From NCBI RefSeq assembly GCF_007829885.1, contig NZ_VIWW01000001.1:2666001-2730000 (forward strand): 64,000 bases of DNA, read 5' to 3'. A program made the position numbers and the translations under genes. The stretch is from Streptomyces brevispora (GTDB lineage Bacteria; Actinomycetota; Actinomycetes; Streptomycetales; Streptomycetaceae). Positions within the stretch are counted from its first letter, which is position 1; each line of letters opens with the position of its first letter. This document shows, in pieces, positions 44,451 through 53,313 of this stretch. The notes beneath the pieces were generated by a model, which made no database searches, was not told the origin of the DNA, and saw nothing but the letters and a program-made list of their open reading frames with translations.

Positions 44451-44511
44451 GCGCGGGCTGAGCAGGGGCTGAGCTCGGACCGAGCGAGAACTGAGCAGGG
44501 ACTGAGCAAGG
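44446..44511 (+). repeat. 11-bp x 6 tandem array seeded at the acsA stop
   Basis: Six contiguous 11-base units follow the pattern RCYGAGCNNGG. They start with the last base pair of the Asp codon and the TGA stop of acsA and continue without gaps to 44511. Two are ACTGAGC AGGG/AAGG near-copies. Confidence 0.85.
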
Positions 44512-44550
44512 TCTGGGAACGACAGCAGGGACGCCAGCAGGGCGAGCTCC

Positions 44551-44587
44551 CGGAAGGGCATCCGGCAACATGCCGGATGCCCTTCCG
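44551..44587 (+). terminator. acsA terminator, 16-bp stem
   Basis: CGGAAGGGCATCCGGC (44551-44566) pairs perfectly with GCCGGATGCCCTTCCG (44572-44587), loop AACAT, about 100 bases after the acsA stop. Confidence 0.9.
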
Positions 44588-44750
44588 GCATTTAGGGTGA
44601 AGATCACTTCCCATGGCCCCGCACACCCCGGGTACAGTGGCAGCTGGTTAATAAAACGATAAGAAATCTCCAAAGGGTGCGCCGGGAAGTCTGGTCGGCA
44701 AGTGCAACAGCCATGCCGTCGCTGCCGTACCCACCCGGAGGTCCTCTCTC

Positions 44751-46157
44751 GTGGCCGCGCCCACCCCCGCACCCCCCTCCCCCCGCCGCACCTTCCTGGG
44801 ACGCCTCTCGCTCCCGGAGCGGAACTACCTCGCCGACGCGCTGCGTACCGAAACCGTCGGCGGAGTCATCCTGCTGGTCGCCGCGGTGGCCGCGCTGATC
44901 TGGGCGAACACCTTCGGATCGAGCTACACAGGCGTCAGCCACCTCCACTTCGGACCCGAGGCGCTCGGTCTGCACCTCTCCGTGGCGCACTGGGCGGCCG
45001 ACGGACTGCTCGCGATCTTCTTCTTCGTCGCGGGGGTCGAGCTCAAGCGCGAACTCGTCGCAGGTGAACTGCGCGACCCGAAGGCCGCCGCCCTCCCCGT
45101 CGTCGCCGCGCTCTGCGGCATGGCCGTGCCGGCGGTCGTCTACACCCTGGTGACGGTGCTCGGCAACGGCTCCACCAGCGGCTGGGCCGTCCCCACGGCC
45201 ACCGACATCGCCTTCGCGCTCGCCGTACTCGCGGTGATCGGCACCTCGCTGCCGTCCGCGCTCCGTGCGTTCCTGCTGACCCTCGCCGTCGTCGACGACC
45301 TCTTCGCGATCCTGATCATCGCGGTCTTCTTCACCGAGAGCATCGACTTCGTCGCGCTCATCGGCGCCTTCGTCGGCCTGGCCGTCTTCTACCTGCTGCT
45401 GCGCCTCGACGTCCGCGGCTGGTACGTCTACGTACCGCTCGCCCTGGTCATCTGGGGGCTGATGTACAACAGCGGCGTCCACGCCACCATCGCCGGTGTC
45501 GCGATGGGCCTGATGCTGCGCTGCACCAAGCGCGACGGCGAGGAGCACTCCCCCGGCGAACGCGTCGAGCACCTCGTCCGCCCGCTGTCGGCCGGTATCG
45601 CCGTACCGCTGTTCGCGCTCTTCTCCGCCGGGGTCTCGCTCTCCGGCGACGCGCTGGCCGGCGTGTTCACCCGGCCCGAGACGCTCGGTGTCGTGCTGGG
45701 GCTCGTCGTCGGCAAGACGATAGGGATCTTCGGCGGTACGTGGCTGGCCACCCGGTTCACCAAGGCCGAGCTGAACAAGGATCTGGCCTGGGCCGATGTC
45801 TTCGCGGTCGCCTCGCTCGCGGGGATCGGCTTCACCGTCTCACTGCTGATCGGCGAGCTCGCCTTCACCGGCAACGACGACATGATCAACGAGGTCAAGG
45901 CGTCGGTTCTGCTGGGCTCCCTGATCGCCGCCGTACTCTCCGGTGTACTGCTCAAACTCCGGGTACGCAGATACCGTGCGCTCTCGGACGCGGAGGAGCT
46001 CGACGAGGACGAGTCCGGGGTACCGGACATCTATGAGCAGGACGATCCGGAATACCACCTCCGGATGGCCGCGATCCACGAGCGGAAGGCGGCCGAGCAC
46101 CGCCGCCTTGCCGAACTGGCGGGGGCAGCGAGCAACAAGCCGGACAGTCCGGCATGA
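44751..46157 (+). CDS. nhaA: Na+/H+ antiporter NhaA
   Basis: A 468-residue antiporter exchanging H+ for Na+/Li+. GTG 44751 follows GGAGGTCC. About twelve helices are visible. The assembly of the crossed helices is marked by PTATDIAFALAV, and the ion-binding Asp pair by LAVVDDLFAILIIAVFF; FFFVAGVELKREL is the conserved early motif. The C-terminal cytoplasmic tail (about 60 residues, acidic then basic, HERKAAEHRRLAEL) is longer than in E. coli and may regulate. An AT-rich promoter region lies at 44643-44680. Confidence 0.95.
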   Translation: MAAPTPAPPSPRRTFLGRLSLPERNYLADALRTETVGGVILLVAAVAALIWANTFGSSYTGVSHLHFGPEALGLHLSVAHWAADGLLAIFFFVAGVELKRELVAGELRDPKAAALPVVAALCGMAVPAVVYTLVTVLGNGSTSGWAVPTATDIAFALAVLAVIGTSLPSALRAFLLTLAVVDDLFAILIIAVFFTESIDFVALIGAFVGLAVFYLLLRLDVRGWYVYVPLALVIWGLMYNSGVHATIAGVAMGLMLRCTKRDGEEHSPGERVEHLVRPLSAGIAVPLFALFSAGVSLSGDALAGVFTRPETLGVVLGLVVGKTIGIFGGTWLATRFTKAELNKDLAWADVFAVASLAGIGFTVSLLIGELAFTGNDDMINEVKASVLLGSLIAAVLSGVLLKLRVRRYRALSDAEELDEDESGVPDIYEQDDPEYHLRMAAIHERKAAEHRRLAELAGAASNKPDSPA

Positions 46158-46196
46158 TCTGACATCGGATGTGTTGAACAGGAGAGGGAGTCAGGC

Positions 46197-46727
46197 ATGA
46201 GCGACCCCGGCAATTACGCGGGCAGCGCCGACCGCAGTCTCGGCCAGCTGGTCGCCTCGGCGACGGCCGAACTGTCGGCGCTGGTACACGACGAGATTGC
46301 CCTGGCCAAGGCCGAGGTGCGGCAGGACGTCAGGCGTGGCGTCATCGGCAGCGCGGCGTTCATCGTCACGGGTGTGCTGTTCCTGTTCGCGATCCCGGTG
46401 CTGAGCTTCGCGGCCGCGTACGGAATCAACAACCTGGGACTGGGTCTCGCCTGGTCGTTCCTGATCGTGGGCATCGCGTTCATCCTGCTGGGGGCCCTGC
46501 TCGCGCTCTTCGGGTACGCCAAGTTCAAGAAGGTCAAGCCGCCGGAGAAGTCCATCGCGTCGGCCAAGCAGTCCGCCGCCGTTCTCCAGGGCGTCAAGCC
46601 GCACCCGCGTCCGGGCATCGCCGCGGACGCGATCCTTCCGGCGGGCGGCAGCACACTTGCGGACAAGGCCATCGAGAACCGTCCGGTCCAGGACAAGGCG
46701 TCGGTTGTGGCACGCTCATCCACATGA
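46197..46727 (+). CDS. actinobacterial holin-superfamily (phage_holin_3_6) membrane protein
   Basis: A 176-residue protein; GGAGAGGGAG precedes ATG 46197. An N-terminal amphipathic helix (LGQLVASATAELSALVHDEIALAKAEV) is the hallmark of PF07332. Two membrane helices (GSAAFIVTGVLFLFAIPVL; AWSFLIVGIAFILLGALLAL) and a basic tail follow. Despite the family name it is a chromosomal housekeeping protein, not a lysis protein. It is translationally coupled (ATGA) to the downstream hydrolase. Confidence 0.8.
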   Translation: MSDPGNYAGSADRSLGQLVASATAELSALVHDEIALAKAEVRQDVRRGVIGSAAFIVTGVLFLFAIPVLSFAAAYGINNLGLGLAWSFLIVGIAFILLGALLALFGYAKFKKVKPPEKSIASAKQSAAVLQGVKPHPRPGIAADAILPAGGSTLADKAIENRPVQDKASVVARSST

Positions 46728-47791
46728 CGGTCCCCGATTCCAGCGCATTCGGCCCAGTGGGCCCGGACGACCGGGCGGGCCACGAAGGGCCGGCCGGTCC
46801 GGCAGACCCTTCCGCCGCACCGCCACCCCCGGCCTCAGCGTCCTTCACCGGCCCGCTGGGCCCCGCGGCGGGGACCGGTGGCCCCGTCCGTCTGGACGGC
46901 CCCTGGACGCACCGGGACGTCGCGGCCAACGGCGCCCGCTTCCACATCGCTGAAATGGGTGAAGGGCCACTGGTCCTGCTCCTGCACGGCTTCCCGCAGT
47001 TCTGGTGGACCTGGCGCCACCAGCTGCCCGCGCTCGCCGACGCCGGGTTCCGGGCGGTGGCGATGGACCTGCGCGGGGTGGGCGGCAGCGACCGTACGCC
47101 CCGGGGTTACGACCCGGCCAACCTGGCGCTGGACATCACCGGCGTGATCCGGTCACTCGGCGAGCCGGATGCCGCCCTGGTCGGCCACGACATGGGCGGG
47201 TACCTCGCCTGGACGGCCGCCGTGATGCGCCCGAAGCTGGTGCGCCGGCTGGTGGTCTGCTCGATGCCTCATCCGCGGCGCTGGCGCTCCTCGATGCTCT
47301 CCGACTTCGCGCAGTCCCGCGCGGGCTCGTACATCTGGGGCTTCCAGCGGCCGTGGGTGCCGGAGCGTCAGCTGGTGGCGGACGACGCCGCTTTGGTGGG
47401 GCGGCTGATCCATGACTGGGCGGGGCCGCGGACCGCGGACTTCCCCGCCGACTCGACCGTGGACGTCTACCGGCGCGCCATGTCCATCCCGTCGACGGCC
47501 CACTGCTCGATCGAGCCGTACCGCTGGATGGTGCGTTCGCTGGCCCGTCCGGACGGTATCCAGTTCAACCGGCGCATGAAGCGGCCGGTGCGGGTGCCCA
47601 CGCTGCACCTGCACGGTTCACTCGATCCGGCGGTACGCACCCGGAGTTCGGCGGGGTCCGGCGAGTACGTCGAGGCACCGTACCGTTGGCGACTTTTCGA
47701 CGGTCTGGGGCACTTCCCCCATGAGGAGGATCCGGCCGGATTCTCGGCCGAACTCATCAGCTGGCTCAAGGATTCCGAGCCAGACCGCTAA
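46724..47791 (+). CDS. alpha/beta hydrolase, epoxide-hydrolase-like
   Basis: A 355-residue enzyme. After a 55-residue Pro/Ala leader the fold begins: LLLHGFPQFWWTWR (oxyanion HG), VGHDMGGYLAW with an Asp nucleophile as in epoxide hydrolases and haloalkane dehalogenases, and GLGHFPHEEDP with the catalytic His. The leader is unusual and may be disordered. ATG 46724 overlaps the holin-family stop. Epoxide hydrolysis is the likeliest reaction. Confidence 0.83.
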   Translation: MTVPDSSAFGPVGPDDRAGHEGPAGPADPSAAPPPPASASFTGPLGPAAGTGGPVRLDGPWTHRDVAANGARFHIAEMGEGPLVLLLHGFPQFWWTWRHQLPALADAGFRAVAMDLRGVGGSDRTPRGYDPANLALDITGVIRSLGEPDAALVGHDMGGYLAWTAAVMRPKLVRRLVVCSMPHPRRWRSSMLSDFAQSRAGSYIWGFQRPWVPERQLVADDAALVGRLIHDWAGPRTADFPADSTVDVYRRAMSIPSTAHCSIEPYRWMVRSLARPDGIQFNRRMKRPVRVPTLHLHGSLDPAVRTRSSAGSGEYVEAPYRWRLFDGLGHFPHEEDPAGFSAELISWLKDSEPDR

Positions 47792-48275
47792 TTGACAGGC
47801 ACACGAGTCCCGCGAACAGCCACTTGCCTGGCGCATAGGCCAATTGGCTGACGGATGGGCGGTTACCGACCATGAGGCACGGGCAGACGTCGGGGTATGG
47901 GCTGGACGCACGACTTCGGTGACGCAGCAGGCAATCGTCGCTCGACCGCCACGGCGGGTCCGGGCACTCATGAGGGGGGCGGCCTCCAAGGCCGGGTGCA
48001 CGCTATGCATGTTCTGCATGATCCCCGGCTGGGCATTCCGCGCATCCTCCGCCGCCGGGCCCGCTGGGTCTCGGCGCGGCTGCGCCATCCGCGCGGATGA
48101 CCTTTCGAGTTCCGCGGATGACCAACCGTCCTCCGCGGACGGCTTCGCGGTCCCCCACCACCGCACGCTGAGCCGCCGGCTCGTCGGTCCGCCGGTCCAT
48201 GGCTCGTCGGACCGGCGGTCCGTGACTCGACGGCCCCCGGCTCGCAGGGGCCCCTGGCTCGTAGGTCGCTTCGGC
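47792..48275. other. 484-bp region without a supported gene
   Basis: Frames are open on both strands but show Cys/Arg/Ser-rich, non-protein-like composition and no ribosome binding sites. Short repeats of TCGTCGGTCC/CCGGCGGTCC words (48178-48240) and TTCCGCGGATGACC words (48088-48140) are present. It ends at the outer left end of the IS element. Confidence 0.5.
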
Positions 48276-48315
48276 CTAGATGATCGATTCCAAGGGGTCG
48301 GCGATCGTAGGCGGT
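48276..48315 (+). repeat. outer left terminal inverted repeat
   Basis: It begins CTAGATGATCGATTCCAAGG and ends TAGGCGGT. It matches the right end (inverted) with only three transitions at positions 11, 25 and 27. Confidence 0.85.
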
Positions 48316-48424
48316 CTGCGTTCAGCGGGGGTGTCGTTTCCCGTCAGCCTTCTGCGTGGGCACGCACCAACGTGACGTCCGTTTCCTGCCAGCAAACACA
48401 CGTGCGTCGAGCCAGCATGGGCAC

Positions 48425-48943
48425 ATGACCAGGTACACCGTGCTCCCCATTGACACAGCCGTCCTCAAGAAACTGCGGGTTGCCGACGACGCGGGTCGTC
48501 CCTGCGCCCCGTACATCGCGACCCGCGACGACCTGGGCTCCCCGCTGCGCTGCTGTCTGCGCCCCATCACGCTCGGCGAGCGGATTGCCCTAATTTCGTA
48601 CGCCCCGTTGCGTCGCTGGGCCGCCGCGAGGGGTACAGATCCGGGCGCGTACGACGAACAGGGTCCCGTCTTCATCCACGCCGATGACTGCGGCGGGTTC
48701 ACGCCCCGCGAGAACTATCCCTTCGATCGGCCGGGCGCCCTGCGTACCGTGCGCCGCTATGACGCCCAGGGCCATATCGCAGGTGGCCGCCTGCTAGAGA
48801 TTCCGGCCGACGCCACGGCTGGCTTCGATGCAGCCTTCGACGATGCGTTTAACGACCCGGACGTGGTGCTCGTGCACGTCAGAGCACTGGAATACGGATG
48901 CTTCCACTTCGAGGTGCGACGGCCCTCCGCCGAGGAGCAATAG
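48425..48943 (+). CDS. DUF1203 protein, possible passenger of the IS
   Basis: A 172-residue protein (MTRYTVLPIDTAVLKKLR...) of the DUF1203 family. It is recognised by CCLRPITLGERIALISYAPL, PVFIHADDC, YPFDRPGALRTVRRYDAQG and the C-terminal EYGCFHFEVRR. Family function is unknown; conserved Cys/His/Asp in HADDC and YGCFHFE suggest a metal site or catalysis. The gene is intact. It lies wholly between the two left ends of the IS982-type element and is less GC-biased than its neighbours. Its ribosome binding site is weak. Confidence 0.82.
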   Translation: MTRYTVLPIDTAVLKKLRVADDAGRPCAPYIATRDDLGSPLRCCLRPITLGERIALISYAPLRRWAAARGTDPGAYDEQGPVFIHADDCGGFTPRENYPFDRPGALRTVRRYDAQGHIAGGRLLEIPADATAGFDAAFDDAFNDPDVVLVHVRALEYGCFHFEVRRPSAEEQ

Positions 48944-48956
48944 CCGCCACGCCACC

Positions 48957-48985
48957 TGAATGATCGATTTCAAGGGATCGCTGCC
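48957..48985 (+). repeat. inner, degenerate copy of the left IS end
   Basis: GAATGATCGATTTCAAGGGA resembles the outer end at about 20 of 26 positions. It lies right before the transposase frame, where an IS982 left end normally sits. Confidence 0.6.
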
Positions 48986-49874
48986 CGCATGGGACGAGGG
49001 AGCCCAAAGTACGGTTGAGACGCCAGACTTGGACTCCCTCGCCACCGCACCGTACGTGAAGACCGACGACCTGCTGAAGGGACTCACCGCATCTCGCGCC
49101 GTGGCGGCCACCCGTGGGGATCGCTCCACGACTCACCGATGCCGAGCTGGTCACGCTCGCGATGATGCAGGCCATGCTCGGCTTCACCTCCGAGGCGAAG
49201 TGGCTTCGCCACAGCCGCGCTCACTTGCGGCATCTCTTTCCCTACCTGCCGCAGCAGCCCGGCTACAACAAACGGCTGCGCAAGGCCACCGGGCTCCTGC
49301 GGCAAGTCACCCGCTTCCTCGCCTCCTCCACCTCCGCATGGAGCGACGACGTCTGGGTCGTCGGCTCCACACCGGTGGAGTGCGGCCGCTCACGCGAGAC
49401 CGTCAAACCCTCCGACCTGGCCGGATGGGCCGAATACGGGTACTGCGCCAGCCACAGCCGGTTCTTCTGGGGCCTGCGCCTGCACCTGGTCTGCACCCTC
49501 CAGGGCCTGCCCATCGCCTTCGCCCTGACCGGAGCCAAAGCCGACGAACGCGAGACACTCCTCGCCCTCCTGGCCGCCAACTCCGACCTCCTGGCCCGCC
49601 GTCCCGGCCAGACCCTGATCGGCGACAAGAACTACTTCGGCCGCACCTTCGAACACAACTCGCCGAGCAATCAGTCCAGTTGCTACGGCCGGCCCGCAAA
49701 GCCGAACGCGAGCGGCCGGGTGCCCACCTGTTCAAACCCCTACGCCAGGTCATCGAGTCGATCAACGAGACATTCAAGGGACAGCTCGACCTCGAACGGC
49801 ACCGAGACCGCACACCCGGCGGCGTCATCGTCCGTGTCATGCAGCGCATACTCGCGCTGACCGCCGCGATCTGA
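48960..49874 (+). pseudogene. IS982-family transposase with two frameshifts
   Basis: The protein is recognisable in three pieces. ETPDLDSLATAPYVKTDDLL (frame of 48960) is followed by a shift near 49085-49114 into RLTDAELVTLAMMQAMLGF, SEAKWLRHSRAHLRHLFPYL, the first catalytic Asp in WSDDVWVVGSTPVECGRS, and SHSRFFWGLRLHLVCT. A second shift near 49655 leads into LAEQSVQLLRPARKAERERP and RQVIESINETFKGQLDLERH. The DDE-type core is thus intact in pieces but cannot be made as one chain. No programmed slippage site was evident at the breaks. Confidence 0.85.
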
Positions 49875-49913
49875 CACAACGACGCCACCGAGCAGCAAGT
49901 CCTACGATCCCTC

Positions 49914-49953
49914 ACCGCCTACGATCACTGACCCCTTGGAATTGATCATCTAG
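49914..49953 (-). repeat. right terminal inverted repeat
   Basis: Read on the minus strand it begins CTAGATGATCAATTCCAAGG. Its outermost CTAG supplies the stop codon (TAG, 49950-49952) of the neighbouring protease gene. Confidence 0.85.
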
Positions 49954-51155
49954 AGGGCACACGCCTGGCTGTCGACCTGCTGGTTGGCGGTGCGGCCCTG
50001 GGTGATGTCCTGACGGATCTCGTCGGCAGTCAGCGCGTAGCCGGTGTTCGGGTCGTCGAGCGACTTGGCGAAGACGACTCCGTACACCTTGCCGTCGGGG
50101 GTCAGCAGCGGTCCGCCCGAGTTGCCCTGACGGACCGTCGTGAAGAGCGAGTACACATCGCGGCGGACGGTGCCCCGGTGGTAGATGTCCGGGCCGCTGG
50201 CGTCGATACGGGCGCGGACCCGCGCGGCGCGTACGTCGTACGCGCCGTTCTCCGGGAAGCCCGCGACGATCGCGCTCTTCCCGGTCTCGGCGTCGTGGTC
50301 GGTGTCGGCGAACCGGAGCGGTGTCGCGTCGAGATCCGGGACGTCGAGTACGGCGATGTCGCGCCGCCAGTCGTAGAGGACGACCTTCGCGTCGTACAGC
50401 CGTCCCTGGCCGCCGATCTGGACGGTCGGCTCGTCGACGCCACCGACGACGTGGGCGTTGGTCATCACCCGGCGGTCGGAGAAGACGAAGCCGGTGCCCT
50501 CGAGGACCTTGCCGCAGCTCGGAGCCGTACCGACGACCTTGACGATGGACTGCTTGGCGCGGGCGGCGACCGGGCTGCCCGCCAGGGCCGGGTCGGGAGC
50601 CCTGACTTCGGTGATCGGCTCATTGGCGAACGGGCTGAAGACCTGCGGGAAGCCGTTCTGCGCGAGGACCGAGGAGAAGTCCGCGAACCAGGTGGACGCC
50701 TGGGGCGGCATCACCCGGGAGATGCCGAGCAGGACCGAGGAGCTGCGCACCTCCTTGCCCAGCGTCGGCAACGAGGTGCCGGCCAGCGCGGAGCCGATCA
50801 GCCAGGACACCAGCAGCATCGCCACGACGTTGACGAGTGCGCCGCCGGTCGCGTCGACGGCACGCGCGGGAGACCACGTGATGTACCGGCGGAGCTTGTT
50901 CCCCAGGTGGGTGGTGAAGGCCTGGCCCACCGAGGCGCAGACGATCACGATGACGACCGCGACGATGGCGGCCGTCGAGGAGACCTCGGAGCCGTCCGTC
51001 ACCTGGTCCCACAGGATCGGCAGCAGATAGACGGCGATGAGACCGCCGCCCAGGAACCCGATCACCGACAGAATGCCGACGACGAACCCCTGGCGGTATC
51101 CGATGACCGCGAACCACACGGCGCCGAGCAGCAGCAGGATGTCCAGCACGTTCAC
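49950..51155 (-). CDS. marP: MarP-type membrane serine protease (CvpA-trypsin)
   Basis: A 401-residue protein; GTG 51155 follows GAGG. Four N-terminal helices (CvpA/colicin V-like, residues 1-120) are followed by a periplasmic trypsin domain: TNAHVVGG (His), RRDIAVLDV (Asp), and VRQGNSGGPLL (Ser nucleophile). Two cysteines flank the domain (APSCGKVLEG and the C-terminal QACAL), as in M. tuberculosis MarP where a disulfide activates the enzyme. MarP acts in acid and oxidative stress. The stop codon lies inside the IS right end, so the last residues may be altered. Confidence 0.88.
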   Translation of the reverse strand: MNVLDILLLLGAVWFAVIGYRQGFVVGILSVIGFLGGGLIAVYLLPILWDQVTDGSEVSSTAAIVAVVIVIVCASVGQAFTTHLGNKLRRYITWSPARAVDATGGALVNVVAMLLVSWLIGSALAGTSLPTLGKEVRSSSVLLGISRVMPPQASTWFADFSSVLAQNGFPQVFSPFANEPITEVRAPDPALAGSPVAARAKQSIVKVVGTAPSCGKVLEGTGFVFSDRRVMTNAHVVGGVDEPTVQIGGQGRLYDAKVVLYDWRRDIAVLDVPDLDATPLRFADTDHDAETGKSAIVAGFPENGAYDVRAARVRARIDASGPDIYHRGTVRRDVYSLFTTVRQGNSGGPLLTPDGKVYGVVFAKSLDDPNTGYALTADEIRQDITQGRTANQQVDSQACAL

Positions 51156-51244
51156 CGTCGATAGCCTCACAGATTCGTCACCGGGCCCGTACGTCTCTCT
51201 GGGTCCGGGCGAGCCCGGAACAGCGGAGCACGGGAGTCAGCCTG

Positions 51245-51991
51245 TCATGCGCGCCAGTCGAGTGGCACCTGCTTGGCCCTGTCCCAGGGGCGCTCCCAGC
51301 CCGCGAAGTGCAGAATCCGGTCGATCACTCCGGCCGTGAACCCCCATACGAGCGCGGATTCGACCATAAATGCCGGGCCGCGGTGACCGCTGGGGTGGAC
51401 GGCCGTCGCCCGGTTGGCCGGGTCCGTGAGATCCGCCACGGGAACCGTGAAGACCCGCGCGGTCTCACCCGGGTCGACGACTCCGACCGGGCTGGGTGAA
51501 CGCCACCAGCCGAGGACCGGAGTCACCACGAAGCTGCTCACGGGGATGTAGAGCCGGGGCAGCACGCCGAAGAGCTGCACACCGTGCGGATCGAGGCCGG
51601 TCTCCTCCTCCGCCTCCCGCAGCGCGGCCCTGAGCGGACCCGTCGTCGCCCGGTCGCCGTCCTCGGGGTCCAGGGAGCCGCCGGGAAAGGAGGGTTGCCC
51701 GGGGTGCGAGCGCAGGCTCCCGGCACGCTCCATCAGGAGCAACTCGGGCCCCCGCGCGCCCTCGCCGAACAGGACGAGCACGGCCGACTGCCGTCCCGCT
51801 CCGCTCTCGGGCGGCAGGAAACGGCTGAGCTGCTGCGGCTCGACGGTGCGCGCGGCGTGCGCGACGGGGTCCAGCCAGCCGGGCAGACCCTCGGTGGTGA
51901 CGGTGATCGAGGCGTCACGGCCGCCACCCGCCCCGGGCTCGGACGACCCGGCGGCGGCCACCGCGTCCGTACCGTGTTCATGCGTCTTCAT
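51245..51991 (-). CDS. NUDIX hydrolase, CoA pyrophosphatase-like
   Basis: A 248-residue protein from ATG 51991 (AGGGGTG upstream). The Nudix box GGSLDPEDGDRATTGPLRAALREAEEETGLD (GX5EX7REUXEEXGU with the first Glu shifted by the insertion) is near residue 125. It is preceded by the CoA-type segment LLLMERAGSLRSHPGQPSFPGG. These are the features of NudL/NUDT7 CoA diphosphatases, which hydrolyse CoA and acyl-CoA to phosphopantetheine and 3',5'-ADP. It is part of a minus-strand run with marP and nth. Confidence 0.85.
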   Translation of the reverse strand: MKTHEHGTDAVAAAGSSEPGAGGGRDASITVTTEGLPGWLDPVAHAARTVEPQQLSRFLPPESGAGRQSAVLVLFGEGARGPELLLMERAGSLRSHPGQPSFPGGSLDPEDGDRATTGPLRAALREAEEETGLDPHGVQLFGVLPRLYIPVSSFVVTPVLGWWRSPSPVGVVDPGETARVFTVPVADLTDPANRATAVHPSGHRGPAFMVESALVWGFTAGVIDRILHFAGWERPWDRAKQVPLDWRA

Positions 51992-52052
51992 GGGCACCCC
52001 TCGTCTCACAACGCCTGTCATCACGCATTTCGTTCCGGAGCGGCGCCCCGGG

Positions 52053-53129
52053 TCAGCCGGCGCCCAAGGCGGGGGCGGGTTCGCCCGGGTACTCCGGCGG
52101 CGGGCTCAGCCGCTGGCCCGGCCGGCCCCCCATTTCGTACTTCAGAAGCTTCCGGGCCTTCTCGGGGTCCGTCTCGCCCTCTCCGTACGAGGGACAGAGC
52201 GGGGCGATCGGACAGGCACCGCAGGCGGGTTTGCGGGCGTGACAGATGCGACGCCCGTGGAAGACGACACGGTGCGAGAGCATCGTCCACTCGCTCTTGG
52301 GGAAGATCGCCGCGATCTCCTCCTCGACTTTCTCCGGATCCTCCTGCTCGGTCCACTTCCAGCGGCGCACCAGCCGTCCGAAATGGGTGTCGACCGTGAT
52401 GCCCGGCACTCCGAAGGCGTTGCCGAGCACGACGTTGGCGGTCTTGCGGCCGACTCCCGGCAACGTCACGAGGTCCTCGAGGCGTCCGGGCACCTCGCCG
52501 CCGAAGTTGTCCCGAAGGGCGGCGGAGAGGCCCAGCAGCGACTTGGTCTTGGCGCGGAAGAAGCCGGTCGGCCGAATGATCTCTTCCATTTCCTCCGGGA
52601 CGGCCGCGGCCATGTCCTCGGGGGTGGGGTAGGCGGCGAAGAGCGCGGGGGTCGTCTGGTTGACCCTCAGATCGGTGGTCTGGGCGGAGAGGACCGTGGC
52701 GACGAGGAGTTCGAAGGGGTTCCTGAAGTCCAGCTCCGGGTGGGCATAGGGGTAGAGCTCGGCGAGCTCACGGTTGATCCGGCGGGCCCTGCGGACCATG
52801 GCCAGGTGTGATTCCGGCTTGGCCTTGGATTTCGGCTTCGCCGTCGGCTTGGTCGTTGGTGTCGGCTTGGCCTTCGGCGTCAGCCTGGCCTTCGACTTCG
52901 AGCCGGTACGGGATCCGGTGCCGGTGCCGGAGCCGGTGCCGGGGCCTGCGCCATCCGACGGTTCCACCGACCCCACCCGTTCCGCCGACCCCACCCGTTT
53001 CATGCGCCCCGCCGAGCTTTTTGTCGCATTTTTCGGCTCACTCGCACCCTGTTCGCCCACAGCGGAATTACGGCCTTCCGACACCCCATCAGCCCCCTTG
53101 GCCTGCACTCTCACCGGCGTTCCGGACAC
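52053..53129 (-). CDS. nth: endonuclease III (DNA glycosylase/AP lyase)
   Basis: A base-excision repair enzyme for oxidised pyrimidines. The open frame gives 358 residues from GTG 53129. A long basic Lys/Pro/Thr leader ([17 protein letters not shown]) precedes the roughly 240-residue core, and ATG 53003 is a plausible later start. Seen: [11 protein letters not shown], the helix-hairpin-helix [13 protein letters not shown] with the catalytic Lys, TVDTHFGR with the catalytic Asp, and the 4Fe-4S cluster [17 protein letters not shown]. The leader may aid DNA binding. It is divergent from crp. Confidence 0.92.
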   Translation of the reverse strand: MSGTPVRVQAKGADGVSEGRNSAVGEQGASEPKNATKSSAGRMKRVGSAERVGSVEPSDGAGPGTGSGTGTGSRTGSKSKARLTPKAKPTPTTKPTAKPKSKAKPESHLAMVRRARRINRELAELYPYAHPELDFRNPFELLVATVLSAQTTDLRVNQTTPALFAAYPTPEDMAAAVPEEMEEIIRPTGFFRAKTKSLLGLSAALRDNFGGEVPGRLEDLVTLPGVGRKTANVVLGNAFGVPGITVDTHFGRLVRRWKWTEQEDPEKVEEEIAAIFPKSEWTMLSHRVVFHGRRICHARKPACGACPIAPLCPSYGEGETDPEKARKLLKYEMGGRPGQRLSPPPEYPGEPAPALGAG

Positions 53130-53236
53130 CCGGCCAGCCTAGAGCCAGCCGCTGACATCCGCCCCGGTCACCGACGATCCATCCCCAATCGGCCCCCTGC
53201 CGTACGTTCGGGCACGTGCGTGCGTCAAACTGGTTT

Positions 53237-53250
53237 GTGATTGATCGCAC
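53237..53250. promoter_or_regulatory. possible Crp-binding half-palindrome upstream of crp
   Basis: GTGATTGATCGCAC has GTG and CAC arms in near-Crp spacing and lies 64 bp upstream of the crp start. It could mediate autoregulation or control the divergent nth. Similarity to the E. coli consensus is only partial. Confidence 0.3.
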
Positions 53251-53313
53251 TGTTTTACCGTCCGGCATGATGGGGACCACGGTTCCCTGAACAGGCCGAC
53301 AAGGAGAGAACTC

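Larger units (their letters stand above)
48276..49953 (+). mobile_element. IS982-type element with a DUF1203 gene between outer and inner left ends
   Basis: The outer 40-bp ends (48276-48315 and 49914-49953) are inverted and match at 37 of 40 positions. The unit is 1678 bp, longer than a usual IS982 element (about 1 kb). A second, weaker left end at 48957 would give a normal 997-bp IS around the transposase. The extra 680 bp between the two left ends carries an intact DUF1203 gene. No target duplication is obvious. The transposase has two frameshifts, so it cannot move on its own. Confidence 0.75.

Noticed and set aside
46197-46727. Prophage holin
   Set aside because: The family name is misleading: there is no endolysin or phage gene nearby, and the gene is coupled to a hydrolase in a conserved chromosomal position.
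47844-48428. 194-codon frame before the DUF1203 gene
   Set aside because: Cys/Ser/Arg-rich translation, no ribosome binding site, and it crosses the IS terminal repeat.
49085-49660. Programmed frameshifting in the IS982 transposase
   Set aside because: Two separate shifts occur without A-runs or slippery heptamers at the breaks, and IS982 members usually encode a single frame; decay is more likely.
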